Shown here: positions 1 through 5,950 of the stretch, piece by piece
How the letters are laid out: every line of letters begins with the position of its first letter
Numbering within the stretch: position 1 is the stretch's first letter
Source of the DNA: Pseudomonadota bacterium
GTDB taxonomy: Bacteria > Pseudomonadota > Gammaproteobacteria > Burkholderiales > Burkholderiaceae_B
NCBI GenBank assembly: GCA_021793095.1
Contig: JAJYTK010000048.1
Location: 1 to 6,942 of the forward strand
Direction of reading: 5' to 3'
DNA length: 6,942 nucleotides
Made by a program: the position numbers and the translations under genes
The notes under the pieces: generated by a model
The model's database searches: none
Told to the model about the DNA's origin: nothing
Seen by the model: the letters and a program-made list of their open reading frames with translations, nothing else

Positions 1-177
1 CCTGCTTTGGTGGCCGCGACGGTCCAAGGCAGTACAGAAACCACATTTTACGTATTGGCGGTTTATTTCGGTGCCGTCGGCATTCAGCGTACCCGTCATG
101 CCTTGCCCTGTGCCTTGATCGCCGATCTGAGCGGGATAATCGCCGCGATTTCTATTTGTTATTGGTTTTTTGGCTAG
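1..177 (+). CDS. Partial SpmB-like/nucleoside recognition (Gate) domain membrane protein, C-terminal end
   Basis: The reading frame is open from base 1 and ends with TAG at 175-177, giving the last 58 residues of a protein whose start lies outside the window. The visible segment begins PALVAATVQGSTETTFYVLA and continues through a hydrophobic stretch with AVYFGAVGI and a final hydrophobic segment ending CYWFFG. The QGSTETTFY followed by YFGAVG pattern is the hallmark I associate with the C-terminal Gate domain of spore maturation protein B-like proteins. Non-sporulating proteobacteria often carry this as a fused SpmA/SpmB-type protein annotated as nucleoside recognition domain-containing. It should be an integral inner-membrane protein; its substrate is not established for such homologues, so no transport role is claimed. 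It converges on rsmA with 17 bases between the stop codons. Family assignment is fairly sure, function is unknown. Confidence 0.72.
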   Translation, partial: PALVAATVQGSTETTFYVLAVYFGAVGIQRTRHALPCALIADLSGIIAAISICYWFFG

Positions 178-194
178 GCTCTGTTGAGAATGCC

Positions 195-974
195 TCAGGC
201 GAGGTGGGGGGTCAGTTGGTCGCTTAGCGCGATAAACTGAGCTACGCTGAGCTGTTCTGCTCGCAGGCTGTCTTTGGCATCCAAGGCCTGCCAATCAATC
301 CATTGCTGCCAATCTGCTAATACACGGCGTAGCATCTTGCGGCGCTGGCTAAAAGCGCGGGCCACTACCTGCGCAAAGACGGCCTCATTTTTGGGGTCCA
401 CCCGTCTTTTTGCCGACAGAGGGCGCATCCGCACCACCGCTGACATGACATTGGGCGGTGGATCAAAAGCCTCTGGGGGCACATCAAACAGTGGCATCAT
501 GCGATATTTGGCCTGCAACATCACGGATAAACGACCGTAGTGACGACTGCCTGGCTGGGCAGCCATGCGCTCAACCATTTCCTTTTGCAGCATAAAATGC
601 TGATCCTGCACCTGATCCACATACTGCAACAAATGAAATAACAGTGGGCTAGAAATGTTATAGGGCAAATTGCCCACAATACGCAGACGATCACCAAACT
701 GTTTAAAGTCGACTTCTAGGACATCTGCTTGGATAATCTGCAGCGACTGCAGATCCGGGTGCTGACGCAGCTGTGCCACCAAATCACGATCGATTTCTAT
801 CGCCGTTAATTTGGGCACCCGCCACAGTAATGGGCGCGTCAATGCTGAGAGCCCGGGGCCAATTTCTATGAGGGTGTCCTCGGGCTGTGGATCAATGGCC
901 CGTACAATTTGGTCAATGATGCCCAAATCATGCAAGAAGTGCTGTCCAAAGCGCTTTCTCGGTGTGGTTTGCAT
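195..974 (-). CDS. rsmA: 16S rRNA (adenine(1518)-N(6)/adenine(1519)-N(6))-dimethyltransferase RsmA (KsgA)
   Basis: This 259-residue protein is the cytoplasmic enzyme that uses four S-adenosylmethionine molecules to dimethylate two adjacent adenines in the 3'-terminal hairpin of 16S rRNA during late 30S assembly. The length is normal for the family. Visible landmarks are the N-terminal FGQHFL (residues 9-14), SAM motif [11 protein letters not shown] (37-46), the acidic ribose-binding residue E60 in AIEID, D84 in QADVL, and the catalytic NLPYN (102-106). QKE (130-132) and a basic SQRRKMLRR segment in the C-terminal RNA-binding domain follow. Motif I has Ser where many homologues, including the E. 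coli enzyme, have Gly (GLSALT against GLGALT); I recall this variant from Alcaligenaceae. The ATG start at 972-974 is preceded by AAGGGG, which overlaps the surA stop, and the gap to surA is 15 bases. It is therefore the last gene of the lptD-surA-rsmA operon. Loss of KsgA activity gives kasugamycin resistance in other bacteria. Confidence 0.97.
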   Translation of the reverse strand: MQTTPRKRFGQHFLHDLGIIDQIVRAIDPQPEDTLIEIGPGLSALTRPLLWRVPKLTAIEIDRDLVAQLRQHPDLQSLQIIQADVLEVDFKQFGDRLRIVGNLPYNISSPLLFHLLQYVDQVQDQHFMLQKEMVERMAAQPGSRHYGRLSVMLQAKYRMMPLFDVPPEAFDPPPNVMSAVVRMRPLSAKRRVDPKNEAVFAQVVARAFSQRRKMLRRVLADWQQWIDWQALDAKDSLRAEQLSVAQFIALSDQLTPHLA

Positions 975-985
975 GGCTGCCGATA

Positions 986-991
986 CCCCTT
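986..991 (-). promoter_or_regulatory. Ribosome binding site of rsmA
   Basis: On the minus strand this reads AAGGGG, with 11 bases to the rsmA ATG at 974. It overlaps the TAA stop codon of surA (990-992). Ribosomes ending surA would therefore release directly on the rsmA start region, which suggests translational coupling. The match to the AAGGAGG consensus is partial and the spacing is a little long, so efficiency is uncertain. Confidence 0.55.
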
Positions 992-2426
992 AGCGACGAC
1001 GTTGTGAGCTGCTGGAATCGCTGGGGTCCAGACGGTTTTCCACATACGCCTGCCCGCGAATCTGAGCCAACCAATCTTCAAAAGCGGGCTCGGCGTATTG
1101 TTCGTAGAGACGCTGTCGCGCTTCCAGGCGACGCAATTCGTCACTCATGTCTTTTTCACGACGCTCGATCACCTGGATGAGGTGCCACCCAAAAGGACTG
1201 CGCACTGGCGCGCTCACCTCATCAGGGCTCAACGCATCCATGGCGTGCTCAAAAGCAGGCACTGTCTCACCAGGGCTCAGCCAGCCCAAATCCCCCCCTT
1301 GGGGAGCGCTGGGATCCTCAGAGTAGCTACGCGCCAAATCGGCAAAGTCCTCGCCATGAGCGATACGCTGACGCAACTGCTCGAGACGCTCGCGGGCTTT
1401 GTCATCATCCATCACTTGTGAGAGTTTGACCAAAATATGACGTGCACGAGTTTGGGTCACCATCACCGGGCCCGAATCACCCCCCGCCTCACTGGCTTGT
1501 GAGGGCGCACGCTGTTGGGCAACGGGCTCAGGCACCCCTCTGTTGGTCACCTTGAAAATATGAAAACCCTGGCCCGAGCGTACGATTTCACTGATGTCGC
1601 CAGGCTGTAGGTCTTTAATAGCGGCCGCAAACACATCAGGCCAGCCATCCAAAGGACGCGTACCTAAATGGCCCCCGCTCAAAGCCTCATCACCATCAGA
1701 AAAAGACGCTGCCAACGTGGCGAAGTCTTCTCCTGCCTTTAACTGCTCTAAAATAGATTCTGCTTTGGCCTGCATTTCACGCTCTTGGCCCAAAGAGCTA
1801 CTCTCGGGGACCCGAATCACAATTTGTGCCAGCTCAACGAGCTCATCCGCATCATCTGCCGCCGCACCTTGGGCGGGTGCGCTAGACGCATGACCGTGAC
1901 GGGCTAAATAAGCATCCACCTCGGATTCGCTAATATTGACCATCTCATCCACTGTTCTAAAGCGTAACTGGTCGATCAATATATCGTGCCGCAAGCTATG
2001 CAAGTACTCATCCCATTCTATGCCGTTGGCCTCGATTTCACGTTTTAAGCCCGCCTCGTCGAGATCATTATTTTCGGCAATCATTTGCACTGCGCGCGCG
2101 ACGTCCTCATCGGTCACCTCGATGCCAAACTCAGCTGCCTGCTGGGCGAGCAACCGCTCGGTGATTAAACGCTGCAAGACCTGCTTTTGCAGCGTTTCGT
2201 CATCTGGCAGGGGAATATTTTGGGCGCCAAATTCGCGCTTAACGCTGCTGAGCTCACGATTAACCGCCCGCATGGTAATCACATCATCATTAACAATCGC
2301 AGCAATGGCGTCCAAACCTGTTGTTTGCTCGGATTGTGCCTGTGCCAGGGTCACCAAACCACTGCACAACACGACCCAAACTGCGATGAGAAATGTTTTT
2401 AATGTGTTGAATTGAGTTGTTCGCAT
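990..2426 (-). CDS. surA: Periplasmic chaperone and peptidyl-prolyl isomerase SurA
   Basis: SurA binds unfolded outer-membrane proteins in the periplasm and carries them to the BAM complex; LptD is a known SurA-dependent client in E. coli. With the start at 2426 the protein has 478 residues, longer than E. coli SurA (428). In this numbering, residues 1-30 form a signal peptide (MRTT, a hydrophobic core, cleavage likely after AQA). An N-terminal chaperone domain (about 35-175) opens with LDAIAAIVNDDVIT. Parvulin domain 1 (about 196-297) contains GEDFATLAASFSDG. Parvulin domain 2 (about 326-424) contains ARHILV, SEDPSAPQGGDLGW and FGWHLIQV. A short C-terminal helix contains FEDWLAQIR. Extra length lies in Ala/Ser-rich linkers near 178-195 and 300-325 and in a tail ending SSSSQRRR. 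An in-frame ATG at 2435 overlaps the lptD stop but has AAAGG only one base upstream. The ATG at 2426 has that AAAGG ten bases upstream and gives a cleaner signal peptide, so it is preferred. Confidence 0.96.
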   Translation of the reverse strand: MRTTQFNTLKTFLIAVWVVLCSGLVTLAQAQSEQTTGLDAIAAIVNDDVITMRAVNRELSSVKREFGAQNIPLPDDETLQKQVLQRLITERLLAQQAAEFGIEVTDEDVARAVQMIAENNDLDEAGLKREIEANGIEWDEYLHSLRHDILIDQLRFRTVDEMVNISESEVDAYLARHGHASSAPAQGAAADDADELVELAQIVIRVPESSSLGQEREMQAKAESILEQLKAGEDFATLAASFSDGDEALSGGHLGTRPLDGWPDVFAAAIKDLQPGDISEIVRSGQGFHIFKVTNRGVPEPVAQQRAPSQASEAGGDSGPVMVTQTRARHILVKLSQVMDDDKARERLEQLRQRIAHGEDFADLARSYSEDPSAPQGGDLGWLSPGETVPAFEHAMDALSPDEVSAPVRSPFGWHLIQVIERREKDMSDELRRLEARQRLYEQYAEPAFEDWLAQIRGQAYVENRLDPSDSSSSQRRR

Positions 2427-2427
2427 A

Positions 2428-4860
2428 TCAATCATACCTTTCGAATAGGGTACGTTTTGGAAGCGGCGAGTTGACAGGGCGATAACCGGTCACCTGCTCA
2501 CGTAATAGGCTCATCGGATCGGTACCCAAGGCACCTAAACCATGTAATTCTAACTGCAAGAATACCGCACTGTTAGATTTTTCTGCAGAAACCGCATAGC
2601 GCTGCACCACAAAACGTGCCGTCCAGCAGCAATCACCTTTATACTCTAAACCAAATATATTTTGCGTGCTGCGTTTTTCATGCAATGAATAATCAGTGCG
2701 CCCCATCAAATAAAGATTTTTATTGATCGGCCACTGCCCCGCAAAAGAGACCTGCTCTTTGTCACGATCGGGATCGTACTCACTGCTGTCATAAAACCCT
2801 CGAGGGTCGCGTTCGTAACGATAACTCAAATTGAGGGATGCCAAGCGCTTGGGCTCCCAGCGTATGCCAGCATTCATGCGGTTACGCCCGCGGGTTTCGG
2901 GGTTAATCTGCGTATCAAAACGCAAATGGAAATTGTTCGTCAGTGATGCCGCCACCCCAAATAAATAGTCAGAGCGCGGCCGCTCTACGGGATGCTCGCG
3001 CAGCTGGCGTTGATCGGCAGTGTTTAAAAACACGCGGCGATCCTCAAAATATAAACGTTGAGCTGCCTGCAAACGGATAATTTCGGCCCCGGTCTCAGCA
3101 TTTAGCCAACGCGATGTCAGTCCCACCGTCAGCTGATTTGCATTGGCAATGCGATCCCATCCGCCGCTGAACAAGTTATGGCTAAAGGCCTGTGAAAAAT
3201 TAAAGGTGGCCACACTGGTATCCAACAACGGGATATCGTCCTGATCAACATAAGGCACATAAAGATAGAAAAGACGCGGTTCAAGCGTCTGAATCGCGGC
3301 ATTTCCAAACAACTGGGTATCACGCTCAAAGGTCATGCCCGCATCCAAAGAATACAGCGGCACAAAACGCGATACATTGCGCGCACGGCCATCGCTATTC
3401 CCACCGCGTACGGCATTCCAATCGGTACTGTAATGGCTGTAGTGTAAACCTACCTGCGGTTTGACATACCAGCCCGGCGTGCGATAAGGGAAAGAGATGG
3501 TGGTGTAGGAACTCAGTCGTGTCGAGTTGGGCCACAACCGATCGCGTCGATAATCAATATTTTTATTCCATAGATCGGCTTGGTCATAACGGCCGGTATA
3601 AAAAGGCATCAAGAAACGTGTGAGCTCGTTTTCCATGCGCAAATCAAAACCGCCGTAATTATAGCGAGAGCCCACAAGTCGTAACTTGGGGATCTCATTG
3701 TAGGTAGGACGCCGATAACTACTGGAGGTCCGATCCTGGAGGGTTTGGTATTTGGTCGCTGACACCGACGCAGACCAATAACGCATGGGTGACCAATTTA
3801 ATTGAGCCCGACTACGCAAACGCCGCACTGAGGCCTCATTAAGCCCAAAGGTAGATAAATCACGGAAGTAATCATCATCTGACACTTTGCGGTATTTGAG
3901 CGATAGTCGCCCACCAAAATCAAAGCGCTGCTTGTGCTCGAGATCGAGCAACCAACGGTTAAAGTGGGCCTTTCTATCATTATGCAAGTACTGACCCGAC
4001 CAGATCCCCGAGTACTTGGGCTGTAAATAACGAAACTCGCCCTGCCACTGCAGGCCGCGCTTGCTCAAGACTCGTGGCGTCAGGGTCGCGTCGTAGTTGG
4101 GTGCCAAATTAAAATAATAGGGCACCGCCATTTCAAAGCCACTGTTGCTTGAATAACCGTAAATAGGAGATAAAAAGCCTGACTTGCGCTCTTCTCTCAG
4201 GGGAAAACCAAAGATCGGGGAGTACATGATGGGCACCCCCTTGAAATACAAAACGCCATGGCGCGCTAGCCCCTGGTTTTTATCGTTATATAAATCTACT
4301 CGCGGCGAGCGAATATGCCACTCGGATGCGGCATCTGGACAGGGACAGCCTGTGTAAATAGCCTGCTCAAGCCGCATATGATCACGGCTGAAAATCTCGG
4401 CGTACTCAGCCTCGCCTGATCCTGCGGAATCACCCAGCCAAAAGTCAGGGGTGATCAGTTCCCCCGTTTCGGCATCTAGGTTATAGTCAATTGAATCGCT
4501 TTTAATGAGGGTGCCATCACGCATGAGCAGCCCATCACCCCGCACCTTGACATCAGAAGTGCGCTGGTTGTATTCGATCATGTCCCCTTTGACGACCGAG
4601 TCGATACGGCGGACCTCGGCCTGCCCGATCAGCCTCAAGCGGTCTGAATCTAGCCGACGCATGGTATCTGCTTGTGAAAACACGCCCATTTGGTCTTCGG
4701 GTACCTCGTGCTGCTTGAGTCGGGGTGCGACCTTGAGCCGCGCCACTTGATCAGCCTGTTGGGCAGTGGCAGTATGACTGCTTAAAATTGGGGCCGCAAC
4801 TATCGCACAAAGCACCCCTCGCAGCAAGACCGAGACGATTTTTTTCGGTGTCAAAGGCAC
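2428..4860 (-). CDS. lptD: LPS-assembly protein LptD, outer-membrane translocon
   Basis: LptD is the outer-membrane beta-barrel that, with the lipoprotein LptE plugged inside, inserts lipopolysaccharide into the outer leaflet at the end of the Lpt bridge. The product has 810 residues, normal for the family. A signal peptide (about 1-33) ends ATA before QQADQ. A periplasmic OstA/LptA-like jellyroll follows (about 65-190) with RLRLIGQAEV and VKGDMIEYNQ. The long barrel then carries the conserved VLYFKGVPIMYSPIFGFPLR and GFLSPIYGYSSNSGFE. The closing ELHGLGALGTDPMSLL motif sits near the C-terminus. The mature protein has only four cysteines: C172 and C174 (CPC) and C744-C745 (CC). E. coli instead has C31, C173, C724 and C725. 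The start codon is GTG (4858-4860) with no clear Shine-Dalgarno sequence; a stop in the same frame at 4894-4896 and the lack of an upstream start leave GTG as the best choice. It heads the operon with surA and diverges from amgK. Confidence 0.97.
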   Translation of the reverse strand: MPLTPKKIVSVLLRGVLCAIVAAPILSSHTATAQQADQVARLKVAPRLKQHEVPEDQMGVFSQADTMRRLDSDRLRLIGQAEVRRIDSVVKGDMIEYNQRTSDVKVRGDGLLMRDGTLIKSDSIDYNLDAETGELITPDFWLGDSAGSGEAEYAEIFSRDHMRLEQAIYTGCPCPDAASEWHIRSPRVDLYNDKNQGLARHGVLYFKGVPIMYSPIFGFPLREERKSGFLSPIYGYSSNSGFEMAVPYYFNLAPNYDATLTPRVLSKRGLQWQGEFRYLQPKYSGIWSGQYLHNDRKAHFNRWLLDLEHKQRFDFGGRLSLKYRKVSDDDYFRDLSTFGLNEASVRRLRSRAQLNWSPMRYWSASVSATKYQTLQDRTSSSYRRPTYNEIPKLRLVGSRYNYGGFDLRMENELTRFLMPFYTGRYDQADLWNKNIDYRRDRLWPNSTRLSSYTTISFPYRTPGWYVKPQVGLHYSHYSTDWNAVRGGNSDGRARNVSRFVPLYSLDAGMTFERDTQLFGNAAIQTLEPRLFYLYVPYVDQDDIPLLDTSVATFNFSQAFSHNLFSGGWDRIANANQLTVGLTSRWLNAETGAEIIRLQAAQRLYFEDRRVFLNTADQRQLREHPVERPRSDYLFGVAASLTNNFHLRFDTQINPETRGRNRMNAGIRWEPKRLASLNLSYRYERDPRGFYDSSEYDPDRDKEQVSFAGQWPINKNLYLMGRTDYSLHEKRSTQNIFGLEYKGDCCWTARFVVQRYAVSAEKSNSAVFLQLELHGLGALGTDPMSLLREQVTGYRPVNSPLPKRTLFERYD
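2437..2441 (-). promoter_or_regulatory. Ribosome binding site deciding the surA start
   Basis: On the minus strand these bases read AAAGG. The distance is 1 base to the ATG at 2435 and 10 bases to the in-frame ATG at 2426. A Shine-Dalgarno element one base from the initiation codon is not usable, so the site favours 2426. It lies inside the last codons of lptD, whose TGA stop is at 2428-2430, leaving one base between the lptD stop and the surA start. This geometry suggests coupled translation of lptD and surA. Confidence 0.6.
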
Positions 4861-4869
4861 AATTTTTTT
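4839..4869. repeat. Pair of 7-base A/T tracts flanking the lptD start
   Basis: Two runs of exactly seven T on the plus strand lie at 4839-4845 and 4863-4869, with starts 24 bases apart. On the minus strand they are A7 runs. The first falls in codons 6-8 of lptD (Lys-Lys-Ile), and the second lies just upstream of the GTG start. The upstream run also sits directly before the putative amgK -10 box. They may act as bent DNA, as an A-rich aid to initiation on a leader lacking a Shine-Dalgarno sequence, or mean nothing. Confidence 0.45.
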
Positions 4870-4874
4870 ATGAT
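4848..4874 (+). promoter_or_regulatory. Putative sigma-70 type promoter for amgK-murU
   Basis: TATGAT at 4869-4874 matches the -10 consensus TATAAT at five of six positions. GTGTCA at 4848-4853 matches the -35 consensus TTGACA at four of six. The spacer is 15 bases, shorter than the optimal 17, so the -35 element is doubtful. Transcription would begin near 4880-4882, giving a leader of about 15 bases before the amgK ATG at 4896. The -35 part lies inside the 5' end of lptD, as it must given the short junction. No convincing lptD promoter could be picked out on the opposite strand. Confidence 0.3.
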
Positions 4875-4895
4875 GGAAATAACAAAGAAACTGTT

Positions 4896-5936
4896 ATGAA
4901 AGATACAAACCCACGTTTTAACCAATTGCTAGATTGGTTGCAACAACCCGAGCGACGCCTGGCCATCAACACTGAGTCCCTGCAAACGGCCTCTAGCGAT
5001 GCCAGTTTTCGCAGCTATTATCGAGCCATGACCCAAGGCAACGAGGCGCATAGTGTCATCATCATGGACGCCCCGCCACAACGAGAAAATAATGCCGCTT
5101 TTATAGACAACCAACAGCGCCTCTCGAAAGTAGGCTTAAAGGTACCACAAATCCTCGACGCTGACTTGGAGATGGGTTTTTTATTGTTGTCTGATCTGGG
5201 CCAACAAAATCTATACCATGCATTAATGGATGGCCTAGACCCCGTGGCGACCCAGGGCATGTACCGTATCGTGCTCGACGAATTGGTAAGAATGCAACAG
5301 GCTGACACCCAGGGGCTACCCAACTACACTGCCGAACGCATGCTCGAAGAGCTGCAGCTATTTTACACTTACTTTGTCGATGCGCACTGCAAAATCACAC
5401 TCAGTGCTGAGGAAAAGCAAAAGTTGGACATTTGCTTTGCTGCCCTGGTCCAAGACAACGCGAGTTTCCCCCAGGTTTACGTCCATCGCGATTTTCATTC
5501 ACCCAATTTAATGATGCCCACCGATCAAACCCTGCAACCGGGGTTGATTGATTTTCAGGATGCGGTGCGTGGTCCCATTACCTATGACATCGCCTCTTTG
5601 GTCATGGATGCACGCTATAGTTGGGACGAAGAGCAGCAAATAGACTGGGCCGTACGCTATTGGGAAAAGGCACGCGCGGCGCAACTGCCCGTGCTAGATA
5701 ATTTTGGCGATTTTCATCGTGCTTACGAGTGGATGAGCATCCAGCGCAATTTGCGTATCTTGGGCGTGTTTTGTCGTCTTTCACAGCGCGATCAAAAGCA
5801 CCACTATCTCGATCATTTGCCCAGAGTACTCAAGTATTTACGTCAAGTCATCCAACGTTACGAGTTTTTTAACCCGTTACGCGCACTACTGGATAGAATA
5901 GAAAACAAACAAACTGTACTGGGCCTGACCTTTTGA
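4896..5936 (+). CDS. amgK: N-acetylmuramate/N-acetylglucosamine anomeric kinase AmgK
   Basis: AmgK is a cytoplasmic kinase that phosphorylates the anomeric hydroxyl of MurNAc (and GlcNAc) to give the alpha-1-phosphate, the first step of the peptidoglycan recycling route that bypasses de novo UDP-MurNAc synthesis and can confer intrinsic fosfomycin resistance. The 346-residue product has the aminoglycoside phosphotransferase/choline kinase fold. The start is MKDTNPRFNQLLDWL, then SSDASFRSYYR (33-43) of the N-lobe and LLLSDLG (96-102) near the hinge. The catalytic loop is HRDFHSPN (197-204, with D199 and N204), followed by the metal-binding DFQDA (219-223) and GPITYDIASL. These match AmgK homologues from pseudomonads and betaproteobacteria as I recall them, and the downstream murU is strong support. 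The frame stays open upstream to an ATG at 4788, but that start would add 36 residues lying antisense to the lptD signal peptide and conserved in no family I know, so 4896 is preferred. The Shine-Dalgarno sequence is weak. Confidence 0.92.
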   Translation: MKDTNPRFNQLLDWLQQPERRLAINTESLQTASSDASFRSYYRAMTQGNEAHSVIIMDAPPQRENNAAFIDNQQRLSKVGLKVPQILDADLEMGFLLLSDLGQQNLYHALMDGLDPVATQGMYRIVLDELVRMQQADTQGLPNYTAERMLEELQLFYTYFVDAHCKITLSAEEKQKLDICFAALVQDNASFPQVYVHRDFHSPNLMMPTDQTLQPGLIDFQDAVRGPITYDIASLVMDARYSWDEEQQIDWAVRYWEKARAAQLPVLDNFGDFHRAYEWMSIQRNLRILGVFCRLSQRDQKHHYLDHLPRVLKYLRQVIQRYEFFNPLRALLDRIENKQTVLGLTF

Positions 5937-5940
5937 GGAA
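5935..5940 (+). promoter_or_regulatory. Ribosome binding site of murU, overlapping the amgK stop
   Basis: GAGGAA lies 10 bases before the ATG at 5951 and shares bases with the TGA stop of amgK (5934-5936). This is the strongest Shine-Dalgarno sequence in the window. It rules against the in-frame TTG at 5933, which would sit upstream of it, and indicates that amgK and murU are translationally coupled. Confidence 0.75.
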
Positions 5941-5950
5941 TCATCCAACA

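Noticed and set aside
193..204. CCTC-AGGC-GAGG stem as a bidirectional terminator
   Set aside because: The stem has only four pairs, lies within the last codons of rsmA and is not followed by a T run on either strand.
866..1144. 92-codon minus-strand frame across the surA-rsmA junction
   Set aside because: It overlaps both genes in another frame, shows no domain and is explained by their codon composition.
1936..2415. 159-codon plus-strand frame opposite surA
   Set aside because: It is a Ser-rich, Cys-rich shadow of the surA coding strand with no recognisable domain or ribosome binding site. SurA in the other strand is certain.
4505..4750. Plus-strand frame opposite the lptD N-terminal domain
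   Set aside because: Its Ser/Arg-rich composition is typical of an antisense shadow, and lptD is unambiguous there.
4788..4895. Longer amgK frame beginning at the ATG at 4788
   Set aside because: It would add 36 residues antisense to the lptD signal peptide and place the start upstream of the likely -10 box. The residues match nothing I recognise at the AmgK N-terminus, while MKDTNPRFNQLLDWL looks like a natural start.
4861..4960. Promoter for lptD, including a sigma-E type element
   Set aside because: I looked on the minus strand for TTGACA/TATAAT pairs and for the GGAACTT/TCAAA type elements known upstream of E. coli lptD. No pair had acceptable matches and spacing together.
5933..5950. 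TTG start for murU at 5933
   Set aside because: It lies upstream of the GAGGAA ribosome binding site and adds six residues before MKQAMILAAG, whereas family proteins begin within a few residues of the AAG motif.
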